This document shows, in pieces, positions 1 to 8,501 of a stretch of DNA of 64,000 bases. The stretch is from positions 2,824,001 through 2,888,000 of the forward strand of contig NZ_CP016537.2 of NCBI RefSeq assembly GCF_001687585.2, written 5' to 3'. How positions within the stretch are numbered: position 1 is the stretch's first letter; each line of letters begins with the position of its first letter. The notes beneath the pieces were generated by a model. The model was not told the origin of the DNA and did not search any database. It saw nothing but the letters and a program-made list of their open reading frames with translations. The DNA is from Planococcus halocryophilus (GTDB lineage Bacteria > Bacillota > Bacilli > Bacillales_A > Planococcaceae). The position numbers and the translations under genes were made by a program.

Positions 1-2
1 TA

Positions 3-1421
3 ACAGGCAAAATCATTCACGATGATGGCCGCGTAGAATGGCAGCCACGGACACATTATGGTTACTTAGATCAGCACACCCAGCTGCAACCAGGACGCAC
101 AATTCGCGAAACTCTTCAAGATGCCTTCTTGCCGCTTTATAAAAAAGAAGCCGAATTGAATGATATCGCGATGCAAATGGGAGATGCGGACCCTGATCGT
201 TTAGAAGAATTACTCGAGCAAATGGCTGAAGCGCAAGACGCATTGGACGCTGGAGATTTTTACACATTAGACGGCAAAGTTGAAGAAATTTCTCGCGGTT
301 TAGGTCTCGATGCAATTGGACTTGAACGTAACGTAGAAGCTCTTTCGGGTGGACAACGTACTAAGCTATTACTAGCAAAGTTACTTCTTGAAAAACCAAA
401 AGTTTTACTACTGGATGAGCCGACTAACTATCTTGATGAAGAGCATATTCAATGGCTCGTTAATTACTTGAAAAACTATCCGCATGCATTCTTATTGATT
501 TCACATGATACAGAATTTATGAGCAGCGTTACTGACGTTATTTTCCACTTGGAATTTTCACGCCTAACCCGCTATACGGCAACTTATGAAAAATTCATTG
601 AGCTTGCTGAATTGAGCAAAAAACAACATTTAGAAGCATATGAAAAACAAGAAGACATGATTAAAAAAACCGAAACTTTTATCGCGAAAAATAAAGCTCG
701 TGCGTCTACTACTGGCCGTGCTAAGTCACGCCAGAAACAATTAGACCGTATGGATCGCATTGAAAAACCCGAAATTGCAGCAAAACCACAATTTGCTTTT
801 AAAGAAACACGTAGCCCAAGCCGTTATGTTGTAGAAGCAGAATCTCTATCAATTGGCTATGATAAGCCACTTTTACCTCCGTTGACGTTTATGATTGAAC
901 GCGGTGAAAAAATTGCGCTTGTGGGCATGAACGGTGTTGGTAAATCGACGCTCCTTAAAACAATGCTTGGCAAAATCAAACCTCTTGAAGGCGATGTTCT
1001 TCGCGGAGAATATTTAACGCCTAGCTATTTTGAACAAGAAGTGAAAGCACCAACGCATACACCGCTTGATGAAATTTGGTCAGCTTATCCGAGTATGGAC
1101 CAAGGTCAAGTCCGTGGTGCACTTGCTCGCACAGGATTGAAAAACGAACATATTTCTCGTCCGATGACACACTTGAGCGGTGGCGAACAAGCCAAAGTTC
1201 GTCTTTGCAAATTGATGATGGAAGAAAGCAATTGGCTAATTTTCGATGAGCCGACCAACCACTTGGACATCAATGCAAAAGCTGAACTTAAACGTGCAAT
1301 GCAAGCTTATAAAGGCACGATCGTTTTAGTAAGTCACGAACCTGATTTTTACGAAGGACTAGCAACAAAAGTCTGGAATGTAGAAGAATGGATTGCAGCT
1401 GGAAAACCAGAAGAAGCTTAA
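3..1421 (+). CDS. ABC-F family ATPase (5' end outside window)
   Basis: The reading frame is open from the first complete codon at position 3, so the N-terminal part, including the first Walker A motif, lies upstream of the window. Visible in order: the LSGGQ-type signature and Walker B of the first ATPase domain (LSGGQRTKLLLAKLL, then LLLDEPTNYLD), a charged linker rich in Lys/Arg (the P-site interaction motif region of ABC-F proteins), then a complete second ATPase domain with Walker A GMNGVGKST, signature LSGGEQAKVRL and Walker B LIFDEPTNHLD. There are no membrane segments. ABC-F proteins are cytosolic and act on the ribosomal E site, as translation factors or in antibiotic target protection. 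The subfamily cannot be fixed from this fragment. A strong hairpin terminator follows directly. Confidence 0.93.
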   Translation, partial: TGKIIHDDGRVEWQPRTHYGYLDQHTQLQPGRTIRETLQDAFLPLYKKEAELNDIAMQMGDADPDRLEELLEQMAEAQDALDAGDFYTLDGKVEEISRGLGLDAIGLERNVEALSGGQRTKLLLAKLLLEKPKVLLLDEPTNYLDEEHIQWLVNYLKNYPHAFLLISHDTEFMSSVTDVIFHLEFSRLTRYTATYEKFIELAELSKKQHLEAYEKQEDMIKKTETFIAKNKARASTTGRAKSRQKQLDRMDRIEKPEIAAKPQFAFKETRSPSRYVVEAESLSIGYDKPLLPPLTFMIERGEKIALVGMNGVGKSTLLKTMLGKIKPLEGDVLRGEYLTPSYFEQEVKAPTHTPLDEIWSAYPSMDQGQVRGALARTGLKNEHISRPMTHLSGGEQAKVRLCKLMMEESNWLIFDEPTNHLDINAKAELKRAMQAYKGTIVLVSHEPDFYEGLATKVWNVEEWIAAGKPEEA

Positions 1422-1430
1422 ACTAAAAAA

Positions 1431-1486
1431 GGGCTATTCCTGAAGGTCATGAAAATGACTTTCGGGGGTAGCCCTTTTTCTTTTTT
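1431..1486. terminator. Rho-independent terminator shared by convergent genes
   Basis: Long imperfect hairpin with GGGCTA at the 5' foot and TAGCCC at the 3' foot, and an inner GGTCAT/ATGAC stem with a GAAA-type loop. It is followed by a T-rich run on the plus strand and preceded by AAAAAA, so it can serve the ABC-F gene and the convergent phospholipase D-like gene. Confidence 0.85.
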
Positions 1487-2939
1487 AATACGTCGTCAAT
1501 TTGAATAATTTTTGGAAACCGTAAATTCCACGTTGCCAAAATGTAAAGTCATCTTGATATTCTTCCACATCTAATGTGTAAAGTGCATCTTCATTATTCC
1601 ACAGTCTGTCAAAATAAGTCGTCATCTCTCCTGTTAATTCGCTGTCATTCGGAGCTAAAATACGAATCGTACTTTCCATATTGTAATCATTAAATGCTCG
1701 TTCTGTATAGTTCGTCGAACCACCCATAACTATCGTTTCATCTGCTGTTTGAATCATGATTGATTTGGTGTGGAATTGTCCAACGATTGCATTATACCAA
1801 CGCACTTGTATCCGATCTTCTGACTCTGCTAACATTTCATGAACCACTGGTCGATTTGGCAAACCTGTTTTTTCAGTACCAAAGGCATTTTCATTGGCAT
1901 CTAGTATTAGACGAACGTCCACTCCGCGATTAGCAGCATCCGTCAAAGCACGGACAACACTGCTTTCTGCAATATAGAACATAGCAAGGTGGATTGAATC
2001 TCCTTCTGCTGTTTTTTCGATATCTGATAGCAAGGCATCTAATACTTTGCGTTCGGTCAAGTATTGTACTTGATAGTCTCCTTGTTGTTCTGCAGCTTCA
2101 ATTCTCGGGAAATCCGGTCCCCCTGAATAGCGGGATACCGCTTCTTCGGCTTCAAGAATATCATTGATCACAGGTCCACTAACTTTAAATGCCATATTGC
2201 CATGCAAGCCACTCGCATTATGAGGATTGGCTGAACTGATGATGGCTTCTTTTTCAGTAATGACTGCTTTTCGGTGATTGGCTTTAATATTCATCATTTT
2301 GAGATAAGAAGATAAAGTTAAGTCAGGTGCATCACTCGACATGCCGTTTGGTATCCACCCTTTACCTCCTGCATCAAACCATTGGAAAATGACACGGTAA
2401 AGACCGGAATACAGAGGCGTAGAATCACGCAATTTGTCCAAATCGGTAATGATTACCTCGACGCCTGCTTCTTCTAATGTATCTAAAAACTGGCTTTCAT
2501 AAGAGCCATAGCCGATATTAATGGGATCTGTAATAAAGTAAATTGGCATATCTGGATTTTCTACTTTTTTGTCGAGTAGATGATTCGTCAACGTTTCCGC
2601 TACTGCAGGAAAATCCGTGTCCAAGTCGTTATAATTATCAAAAAGAAAAAGATCGATGACGATAAACTCTTCAGCTTGGTCGATCATGTTATAAATTTCT
2701 TTAAATATCCGCAATTCACTTTCAGTTTCTGTCCCTTCTTGGTCTTGTGCATAAGACAGATCGTAAATCATGTCTACTTGATCTACTCTATGAAGATCAC
2801 CTTTACTCGAAACCCCTTCTGGCAAAGGTTTAAATGTTTGCCAAACGATAACTAAGATATAAAGGAATATAAGAATTCCAATACTCCCCATAATAATCCG
2901 CTTTTTCTTACTCCAATTTTGAAATCTTTTCTTTTTCAT
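1485..2939 (-). CDS. phospholipase D-like membrane-anchored protein
   Basis: A 484-residue protein with a basic N-terminus and one hydrophobic segment at about residues 16-36, so it is probably anchored with the catalytic part outside. Two PLD-type HxK motifs are visible: NHRKAVI followed by SSANPHNASG, and QFHTKSIMI followed by GGSTNYTERAFNDYN. These are the two half-sites of a phosphatidyltransferase or phospholipase D fold. The protein belongs to the PLD superfamily. Substrate is unknown: phospholipid hydrolysis or transphosphatidylation is possible, and bona fide cardiolipin synthase is less likely because the usual two-helix N-terminus is missing. The start is set by AAGGGGGCAGGATC before ATG. 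It is monocistronic, with a terminator after the stop. Confidence 0.82.
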   Translation of the reverse strand: MKKKRFQNWSKKKRIIMGSIGILIFLYILVIVWQTFKPLPEGVSSKGDLHRVDQVDMIYDLSYAQDQEGTETESELRIFKEIYNMIDQAEEFIVIDLFLFDNYNDLDTDFPAVAETLTNHLLDKKVENPDMPIYFITDPINIGYGSYESQFLDTLEEAGVEVIITDLDKLRDSTPLYSGLYRVIFQWFDAGGKGWIPNGMSSDAPDLTLSSYLKMMNIKANHRKAVITEKEAIISSANPHNASGLHGNMAFKVSGPVINDILEAEEAVSRYSGGPDFPRIEAAEQQGDYQVQYLTERKVLDALLSDIEKTAEGDSIHLAMFYIAESSVVRALTDAANRGVDVRLILDANENAFGTEKTGLPNRPVVHEMLAESEDRIQVRWYNAIVGQFHTKSIMIQTADETIVMGGSTNYTERAFNDYNMESTIRILAPNDSELTGEMTTYFDRLWNNEDALYTLDVEEYQDDFTFWQRGIYGFQKLFKLTTY

Positions 2940-2959
2940 GATCCTGCCCCCTTCAGTCC

Positions 2960-2969
2960 ATTATAACCA
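2960..2969 (-). promoter_or_regulatory. extended -10 promoter element for the PLD-like gene
   Basis: Read on the minus strand this is TGGTTATAAT, a consensus -10 box with an upstream TG-type extension, about 20 bases before the ribosome binding site. No convincing -35 box is seen. Confidence 0.5.
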
Positions 2970-3186
2970 GTGGGGGAACAAAACCGTCATAAAATTTTTC
3001 ACACAAAAAAATTCAGAAAAATAGTTTTTTGTTAGAAACGAATCGCTTCGGCCGCTTTGGGGATGGCTCCTCCTAGTGTAAAGTTCTGCTATTTCAAGTT
3101 TTGAAAACAGCTTCTTATATTCTTGGCATAATCTTGCCTAAAGCCGTGAGTTGATGAATAAGATTATGAAATACACTTCATTTATT

Positions 3187-3228
3187 CAAAAAAGAGGAGT
3201 TGGAATAGATACATTCCAACTCCTCTTT
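3187..3228 (-). terminator. terminator of the ECF sigma gene
   Basis: A 16-bp perfect stem (AAAGAGGAGTTGGAAT and its complement) with a 6-base loop. On the minus strand it is followed by TTTTTT. It lies about 40 bases beyond the sigma factor stop codon. Closely related hairpins occur at 31963-31994 and 62646-62683. Confidence 0.8.
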
Positions 3229-3242
3229 GATTCCACTCTGAA

Positions 3243-3268
3243 GCAACCGAAAAATCGGTTGCTTTTTT
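3243..3268. terminator. small hairpin with T-run at the end of the ECF sigma gene
   Basis: The stem GCAACCGA/TCGGTTGC with an AAAA loop is followed by TTTTTT on the plus strand. No plus-strand gene lies upstream, so it may act as a barrier to plus-strand readthrough or as part of a double terminator. Confidence 0.55.
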
Positions 3269-3803
3269 ACATTGCTACTACATATTCACGTGTTCGGTCA
3301 TCGTCCATCAACATATCTTTCAACCGTTTTTTGCCTCGGAACAAGCGCGATTTCACAGTGCCAATCGATACTTTCATGACATCTGCAATTTCAATCAATG
3401 AATATTGATGAACATAAAAATACAAAATTGTCGTACGGTAAATCGAGTCTAGTTCTGAAATTTTATGGCGAATCATATCAGAGACATCTTGTATTTCTAG
3501 TATTTCAGATACACCTGCTGCATCTGAAGGAATCAAGTCTAGCAACGAAACATCCAAGCCTTCTGGCTGTTGAATCAAGTGCTTGCTACGTCTTACATTT
3601 TTACGGTAACGATCACGGAATGTATTCATACAGATTGTTGTTAACCATGCTTTAACATGATCTACTTCGGCAATAGAAGACTCATATCGTACTACTTTCA
3701 ACCAAACTTCTTGCATCAAATCTTCAGCTTCTGCTTTATTGCGCGTCAGTTTCAAACATAAATGGTAGATATAGCGATTGTATTCTGTATATAAAGTTTC
3801 CAT
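3267..3803 (-). CDS. ECF-type RNA polymerase sigma factor
   Basis: A 178-residue sigma-70 family protein. Region 2 spans residues about 5-70 (YRYIYHLCLKLTRNKAEAEDLMQEVW-type sequence, with the LMQEVWLKV region 2.2 motif). Region 4 spans about 110-165, with the helix-turn-helix YSLIEIADVMKVSIGTVKSRL. Regions 1.1 and 3 are absent, as is normal for extracytoplasmic-function sigma factors. The start follows GGAGGCACGATC. ECF genes are usually cotranscribed with a membrane anti-sigma factor, but none is present here. The gene ends at its own terminator and the next minus-strand gene encodes the phospholipase D-like protein. The regulon and the inducing signal are unknown. Confidence 0.9.
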   Translation of the reverse strand: METLYTEYNRYIYHLCLKLTRNKAEAEDLMQEVWLKVVRYESSIAEVDHVKAWLTTICMNTFRDRYRKNVRRSKHLIQQPEGLDVSLLDLIPSDAAGVSEILEIQDVSDMIRHKISELDSIYRTTILYFYVHQYSLIEIADVMKVSIGTVKSRLFRGKKRLKDMLMDDDRTREYVVAM

Positions 3804-3962
3804 GATCGTGCCTCCGTCTATAATATTTATCGAGCGAAGCCAATATCGCTTCCGCTTTCTCTTATAACCTTATAGTGACGGAGTTGCACCTTTCACTCTA
3901 TCGCTTCTACTTTCATTCTCCTTACAATTGTGTAATAAAGGGAACTTTTTATTATTCACCAA

Positions 3963-3987
3963 AAAAAACACCTGTCCGGAGACAGGC
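3963..3987 (-). terminator. terminator of the CBS/CorC-domain gene
   Basis: The stem CCTGTC/GACAGG with a short CGGA-type loop is followed on the minus strand by a run of eight T. It lies just after the stop codon of the CorC-type gene. Confidence 0.8.
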
Positions 3988-3993
3988 AAGTTA

Positions 3994-5244
3994 CTAAGCT
4001 AATACTTCTTCTTCTTTTTCATCTTTTTTGGTAATGGTTAAACGGACAATTCGGTTTCGGTCCATTTCATTGATTTCTACGTGAAGGTTTTCGTATGTGA
4101 ACTCTTCACCTTCGTCTGGCACATGCCCTAACTGCTGCATGACAAAGCCGGCGATAGTATCGTGGTCATTAGGAACTTCTACTTTGAACATGTCGTTTAC
4201 ATCTTCGATTTCTAGACGACCATGACAAGACAATACTTCGTCCGTCATTTCAAAAACTAGTTCATCATCTTCTTCATCGGTTTCATCTTCGATATCTTGA
4301 CCTATCATTTCTTCAATAATGTCTTCATGCGTGACAATTCCGAGTGTGCCGCCGTATTCGTCGAGAATAACAGCCATATGTTTTTTCTTCGCCATCATCA
4401 TTTTAAAGACTTTTTCAACGCTTACAGATTGCACAACGAATAATGGATTGTCGTCCATCAATTCTTCTAAGGTCAAGTTTGGATTCATCGACCATTCAAT
4501 AAGTTTCTTCGAATAAAATAACCCAACGACGTTGTCCATGCTTTCTTCATAAACAGGATAACGGGTATAAGAAGAATCCAAAATCAAATCCCGAACTTCC
4601 TCATATGTTGAGTCAATGGCAATCCCTACCGTATCTGTACGGTGAGTGGACATAACGTCTGATACATCTTTATGAGGAAAGTCCAGAACCCCTTTAATGC
4701 GTTCCGACTCTTCTTCTTCAAACGTACCTTCTGTAGAGGCAATATCAACCATCGTACGCAATTCTTCTTTTGTCATGGTTGCTTCTTTAACTGTACCTTT
4801 GGAAATGATGCGAATAAACACATTGGTGAATTGCGCCAATAGCCAAGTTAACGGCAATAAGATCACCACTAAAAAGCTGATGACTGGGAAAACGATATAA
4901 GCTACTTTGTCGGCAAATGTTGCTGAAATTGTTTTCGGCAAAACTTCTCCAAAAATAATAAGTACCACTGTTAATATCGCAGTGGCAACACCAACTTCCC
5001 ATCCTTTGGAAATGGCAATCATCGTTACCAATGTCGGTAGCATAATGTTAGCAACATTGTTACCGATTAAAATTGTCGTAATCATTCGGTCCGGCTTCGC
5101 AATTAACTTCTGCAGTTTCTGCGCCTTGTCATCACCCTGCTCCGCGCGAAGATGGACCTTCATCCTATTTACCGCAGTTAATGCCGTTTCGCTTCCTGAT
5201 AAGAAAAACGACATGATTAAAAAGATTCCTAATGCTATAAACAA
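3994..5244 (-). CDS. CNNM/CorC (HlyC/CorC, MpfA-like) membrane protein
   Basis: The N-terminal DUF21/CNNM transmembrane domain (residues about 1-170) carries the family signature LSGSETALTAVNR near the start. It is followed by a pair of CBS domains (about 195-315) and a C-terminal CorC/HlyC domain (about 330-410). Family members mediate Mg2+ or divalent cation efflux (MpfA/YhdP in Bacillus subtilis) and were historically annotated as hemolysins. An upstream ATG at 5271 has no ribosome binding site, whereas TGGAGG lies eight bases before a TTG codon at 5244, so I chose the TTG start (416 residues). The gene stands alone, with a terminator downstream. The exact ion is not visible from sequence. 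Confidence 0.87.
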   Translation of the reverse strand: MFIALGIFLIMSFFLSGSETALTAVNRMKVHLRAEQGDDKAQKLQKLIAKPDRMITTILIGNNVANIMLPTLVTMIAISKGWEVGVATAILTVVLIIFGEVLPKTISATFADKVAYIVFPVISFLVVILLPLTWLLAQFTNVFIRIISKGTVKEATMTKEELRTMVDIASTEGTFEEEESERIKGVLDFPHKDVSDVMSTHRTDTVGIAIDSTYEEVRDLILDSSYTRYPVYEESMDNVVGLFYSKKLIEWSMNPNLTLEELMDDNPLFVVQSVSVEKVFKMMMAKKKHMAVILDEYGGTLGIVTHEDIIEEMIGQDIEDETDEEDDELVFEMTDEVLSCHGRLEIEDVNDMFKVEVPNDHDTIAGFVMQQLGHVPDEGEEFTYENLHVEINEMDRNRIVRLTITKKDEKEEEVLA

Positions 5245-5347
5245 TTTTATTTCCTCCAGTGTCATAAACACATAATTTTACGAACTCTTTCCGTAGTAAA
5301 CACTATACCATAGCTAATTTCCCCTTGTCGAAAACCAAAACCTGGTA

Positions 5348-5356
5348 TGTTATAAT
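5348..5356 (+). promoter_or_regulatory. extended -10 promoter element for the dipeptidase gene
   Basis: TG-T-TATAAT lies about 38 bases before the start codon of the dipeptidase. TTGTCG at 5325 is a possible -35 box but the spacing (20) is long. Confidence 0.5.
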
Positions 5357-5393
5357 TTTTTCAAACATAAATATACCGAATCGAGGGATCTTG

Positions 5394-6770
5394 ATGAATG
5401 CTCAAGCAATAGACCAATATTTTAAAAACAACCGGGAAACACATCTAGAAGAGTTAAAAACATTTTTACGCATTCCTTCAGTTAGTTCTTTATCCGAGCA
5501 TAAAAAAGATATGCAAAAAGGTGCAGAATGGTTAGTCACTGCTTTAGAAAAAGCAGGATTAGAAAATGTGAAAATCGATGAAACCGAAGGACATCCAGTT
5601 GTTTATGCGGACTGGCTCCATGCAGAAGGCAAACCGACAGTACTGGTATATGGCCATTACGATGTGCAACCGGTAGATCCTCTTCACCTATGGGAGTCCG
5701 CTCCCTTTGAACCGCAAGTGCGCGACAATAAATTGTATGCACGCGGCGCGAGTGACGATAAAGGACAAGTCTATATGCACGTTAAAGCTGTTGAAGCCCT
5801 GTTAAAGCTAAATGGCGAATTGCCGGTAAACATTAAATTCATCATTGAAGGTGAAGAAGAAATTGGCAGTCCGAACCTTCCAAAATACGTAGAAGAAAAT
5901 CAGGAATTATTAAAAGCTGATGTTATCGTTATTTCTGATACAGGTATGCAAGGACCTGGTCGCCCTGCAGTATGTTACGGATTACGTGGTCTTGCTGGCA
6001 TCCAAATCGATGTTAAAGGACCAAAAGGCGATTTGCACTCTGGCTTATATGGTGGTGCTGTTCAAAATCCATTGCATGCCATCGTAGAAATTTTGCAATC
6101 GTTCCGCGATCAAGAAGGATTAATCCAAGTAGAAGGTTTTTATGACGACGTACTAGAAGTTTCCGACAAAGAACGCGAAGAATTTGCAGCGCTTGAATTT
6201 GACTTAGAGCATGAGAAAAAAGAAATTGGTATTTCTGAAGACTTTGGCGAAAAAGGCTATTCTTTTGTCGAGCGCACTTGGATTCGCCCAACACTTGAAG
6301 TTAACGGCATTACTGGTGGATTCTCAGGAGAAGGCATTAAAACCGTGTTACCTGCAGAAGCTAGCACTAAAATCACTTGTCGTTTAGTACCAAACCAAGA
6401 CCCAGATGATATCGTCGCAAAACTAAAAGCACATGTTGAATCCCATAAACCTGTTGGCGTATCTGTTGAAATCACTGAGTTTGATAAAGGCAAACCTTTC
6501 TTAACACCTTTTGACCACCCTGCTATTCAAGCAGCTGGTCGTTCTTATGAGAAAGTATACGGCGTGCCGACTGCATTTACACGAATGGGCGGATCGATCC
6601 CGATTGTTGCTGCATTCGATGAAATTTTAGGTTTACCTGTTGTCTTAATGGGCTTTGGATTAGCATCTGAAAATTTCCATGCACCAAACGAACATTTCCA
6701 CCTTGAAAATTTCGATAAAGGTCTTCGTGTTATTAGCGACTATCTTTTCGAAGTAGCCGAGTTGAACTAA
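5394..6770 (+). CDS. M20 family dipeptidase
   Basis: A 458-residue zinc metallopeptidase of family M20. The first metal-binding motif is YGHYDVQPVDP, followed by the bridging Asp region ARGASDDKGQ, the catalytic/metal Glu pair EGEEEIGS, an SDTG motif, a lid/dimerisation domain (about 200-370), and the C-terminal metal His in ASENFHAPNE. Family members remove N-terminal residues from dipeptides or similar amides in the cytosol. The longer frame starting at 5325 runs into the promoter. The ATG at 5394 is preceded by CGAGGGATCTTG, so I use it. It is monocistronic, with a hairpin terminator after the stop. Confidence 0.9.
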   Translation: MNAQAIDQYFKNNRETHLEELKTFLRIPSVSSLSEHKKDMQKGAEWLVTALEKAGLENVKIDETEGHPVVYADWLHAEGKPTVLVYGHYDVQPVDPLHLWESAPFEPQVRDNKLYARGASDDKGQVYMHVKAVEALLKLNGELPVNIKFIIEGEEEIGSPNLPKYVEENQELLKADVIVISDTGMQGPGRPAVCYGLRGLAGIQIDVKGPKGDLHSGLYGGAVQNPLHAIVEILQSFRDQEGLIQVEGFYDDVLEVSDKEREEFAALEFDLEHEKKEIGISEDFGEKGYSFVERTWIRPTLEVNGITGGFSGEGIKTVLPAEASTKITCRLVPNQDPDDIVAKLKAHVESHKPVGVSVEITEFDKGKPFLTPFDHPAIQAAGRSYEKVYGVPTAFTRMGGSIPIVAAFDEILGLPVVLMGFGLASENFHAPNEHFHLENFDKGLRVISDYLFEVAELN

Positions 6771-6779
6771 TCTTTCCTA

Positions 6780-6812
6780 TTAAGGCCTTCCCACCTGTAG
6801 GGAAGGCCTTAA
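6780..6812 (+). terminator. terminator of the dipeptidase gene
   Basis: A perfect 13-bp stem (TTAAGGCCTTCCC and its complement) with a 7-base loop. The downstream T-tract is weak. It shares the AAGGCCTTCC stem with terminators at 62604-62633 and 63596-63627. Confidence 0.75.
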
Positions 6813-6845
6813 ACTTTGTTGTGATTTTAAAACTGGAGGCTCTTT

Positions 6846-7406
6846 ATGATTGTTTACTGGTTAGTATCCTATTTTATCGGCAATTTACTGACGGCTTGGT
6901 GGATTGGTAAATGGAAAGGTGTTGATTTGCGGCAACAACGTAGCGGCAACCTTGGTGCCAGAAATGCGGGTGCCATTCTTGGGAAACCTGCCTTTCTCTT
7001 AACCTTTCTTGGTGATGCTGGTAAAGGCGCATTAGTAGTATGGATTGGCTTCTTTTTCGACTTTTCCATTTGGGCAATCGCAGTTGCCGGTTTCGCTGTT
7101 GTTATTGGTCATCTGTTTCCATTTTGGCTTAAATACCGCGGTGGCAAAGGAATTGCTACTTTTATCGGTGTAAGCTTTTGTTTAACGCCTGATCTGTTTT
7201 TAGCTATGTTCATTTTATTTTTTGCCTTTTACCCTTGGTTAAAAAGCGCAACCTTATCGATGTTAGCAAGTTTTGCTGGATTTATCATCATGGCGTTCAT
7301 TCTTCAAGTTTGGATTGTCGTTTGGCCGCTAATTATGGCAATTATTATTATTGTCATTAAACATAAATTCGACATCCAAGAATCATTCAATAGCCGGTTT
7401 CGCTGA
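6846..7406 (+). CDS. PlsY-like glycerol-3-phosphate acyltransferase paralogue
   Basis: A 186-residue multi-spanning membrane protein. PlsY motif 1 is clear (RSGNLGARNAG) and so is motif 2 (GHLFPFWLKYRGGKGIAT). PlsY transfers an acyl group from acyl-phosphate to glycerol-3-phosphate at the membrane in phospholipid synthesis. The C-terminal third motif, normally a His-x-x-Asn followed by a Gly-x-Glu, is not recognisable: the protein ends with a short KHKFDIQESF-type tail. It may therefore be a divergent paralogue rather than the housekeeping enzyme. AACTGGAGG precedes the ATG. A second paralogue lies at 49019-49660. Confidence 0.8.
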   Translation: MIVYWLVSYFIGNLLTAWWIGKWKGVDLRQQRSGNLGARNAGAILGKPAFLLTFLGDAGKGALVVWIGFFFDFSIWAIAVAGFAVVIGHLFPFWLKYRGGKGIATFIGVSFCLTPDLFLAMFILFFAFYPWLKSATLSMLASFAGFIIMAFILQVWIVVWPLIMAIIIIVIKHKFDIQESFNSRFR

Positions 7407-7463
7407 GTTCTCATTAAAGATAAACCGTTTACAAAGCTCATACTACCGCTAGAATATTATCCA

Positions 7464-7472
7464 TGGTATAGT
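7464..7472 (+). promoter_or_regulatory. extended -10 element upstream of degV-family gene
   Basis: TGGTATAGT lies about 40 bases before the DegV start. A semi-palindrome resembling a weak cre lies just upstream at 7418-7431 (two mismatches). Confidence 0.4.
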
Positions 7473-7510
7473 TTTTGTATTCTAATTATTCTAAAAGATA
7501 GGGGTATTTT

Positions 7511-8368
7511 ATGAAAAAACCAATTGCTTGGATTATCGATACGACGGGATTTGTGACAGAAGAATTTAAAGCGCATCCGGATGTGTATGTTGTTCCTTTG
7601 AACATTCACTTTGGTACAGAAGAGTTTATAGACGATGGTGTGGATTTAACAAACGAAGACCTTTATAAACGCATTAAAGCATCTACTACCTTTCCTAAAA
7701 CCTCCCAACCCTCTGCAGGAAAGTTTGCAGAGTTGTATGATCAACTAAAAGAAGAGTATGAATGTGCGATTGCTGTCCATGCTTCTGCCAAACTTAGCGG
7801 AACTATCGCTTCATCTACTGCTGGTGCTGAAATGAGCGAATTCAAAGTTTATACGATCGATTCGCTAGCGCTGTCTTATGGTTTATCTGGTTTGATTGAA
7901 CGGGGTCTTAAACTTCAAGAACAAGGACACTCAGCAGAAGAAATCGCACAAAAGCTGGCGAAAGAAACGGGAAATTTCCGGAATTATATTTTAATCGGCA
8001 ATTTGACTCAACTTTATAAAGGTGGACGCATGAGCGGTGCTCAATATTATTTAGGAAGTTTGCTGCAGATTAAACCTATTGTTCAACTTACTCCTGAAGG
8101 CGAGCTACAGCCTATCGATAAAGTGCGTTCACATAAAAAAGCCATTCAGTATTTAATCAATCATGCAAAAAAAGATCATGCAGAATTTGGAGTAAAGCGC
8201 TTTCAAATTATGCATGGTAATGTATTGAAAGAAGCAGAAAATCTAAAACAGGAAGTATTAAAAGAAATTCCTGAAGCAGATATTTTAATCGGTGATTTAA
8301 GTTCTTCACTTGCAGTTCATGCAGGAGAGGGCACCATCGCATTTCTTTGGAGAAAAGAAAATTTCTAG
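7511..8368 (+). CDS. DegV family fatty-acid-binding protein
   Basis: A 285-residue cytosolic protein of the DegV/FakB family. The N-terminus PIAWIIDTTGFVTEEF matches the family's D-(S/T)-x-x-(D/G) opening, the TSQPSAGKF stretch matches the conserved TSQPS motif, and SAKLSGTIASS and GGRMSGAQ match the later lipid-contact motifs. Family members bind a single fatty acid and, as FakB, present it to the FakA kinase; no fakA is near here. The start is set by GATAGGGGTATTTT before ATG. The gene appears monocistronic, and no clear terminator is seen after it. Confidence 0.9.
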   Translation: MKKPIAWIIDTTGFVTEEFKAHPDVYVVPLNIHFGTEEFIDDGVDLTNEDLYKRIKASTTFPKTSQPSAGKFAELYDQLKEEYECAIAVHASAKLSGTIASSTAGAEMSEFKVYTIDSLALSYGLSGLIERGLKLQEQGHSAEEIAQKLAKETGNFRNYILIGNLTQLYKGGRMSGAQYYLGSLLQIKPIVQLTPEGELQPIDKVRSHKKAIQYLINHAKKDHAEFGVKRFQIMHGNVLKEAENLKQEVLKEIPEADILIGDLSSSLAVHAGEGTIAFLWRKENF

Positions 8369-8460
8369 CTCATATTAAAGACTAATTGCATATCATTTAT
8401 TTTATTTTTCAGACTTTCGTCATGAATACAATGGTCCCAACGGATATTCTCGTTTTGTTC

Positions 8461-8469
8461 TGATACAAT
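8461..8469 (+). promoter_or_regulatory. extended -10 element upstream of the DUF2804 gene
   Basis: TGATACAAT lies 33 bases before the chosen start codon. No good -35 box is visible. Confidence 0.4.
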
Positions 8470-8501
8470 AAGAGGAGAAGATTAACCGTGAGGTGGATTT
8501 A

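Noticed and set aside
3151..3408. Open frame of 85 codons on the plus strand
   Set aside because: It runs through two terminator hairpins and into the antisense of the ECF sigma gene, and has no ribosome binding site.
3832..3857. Small inverted repeat (AGCG-AGC/GCT-CGCT) in the leader of the ECF sigma gene
   Set aside because: Short and imperfect, without T-run or known operator similarity.
7418..7431. cre site upstream of the DegV gene
   Set aside because: Two mismatches at the most conserved end of the motif; weaker than the two cre sites reported.
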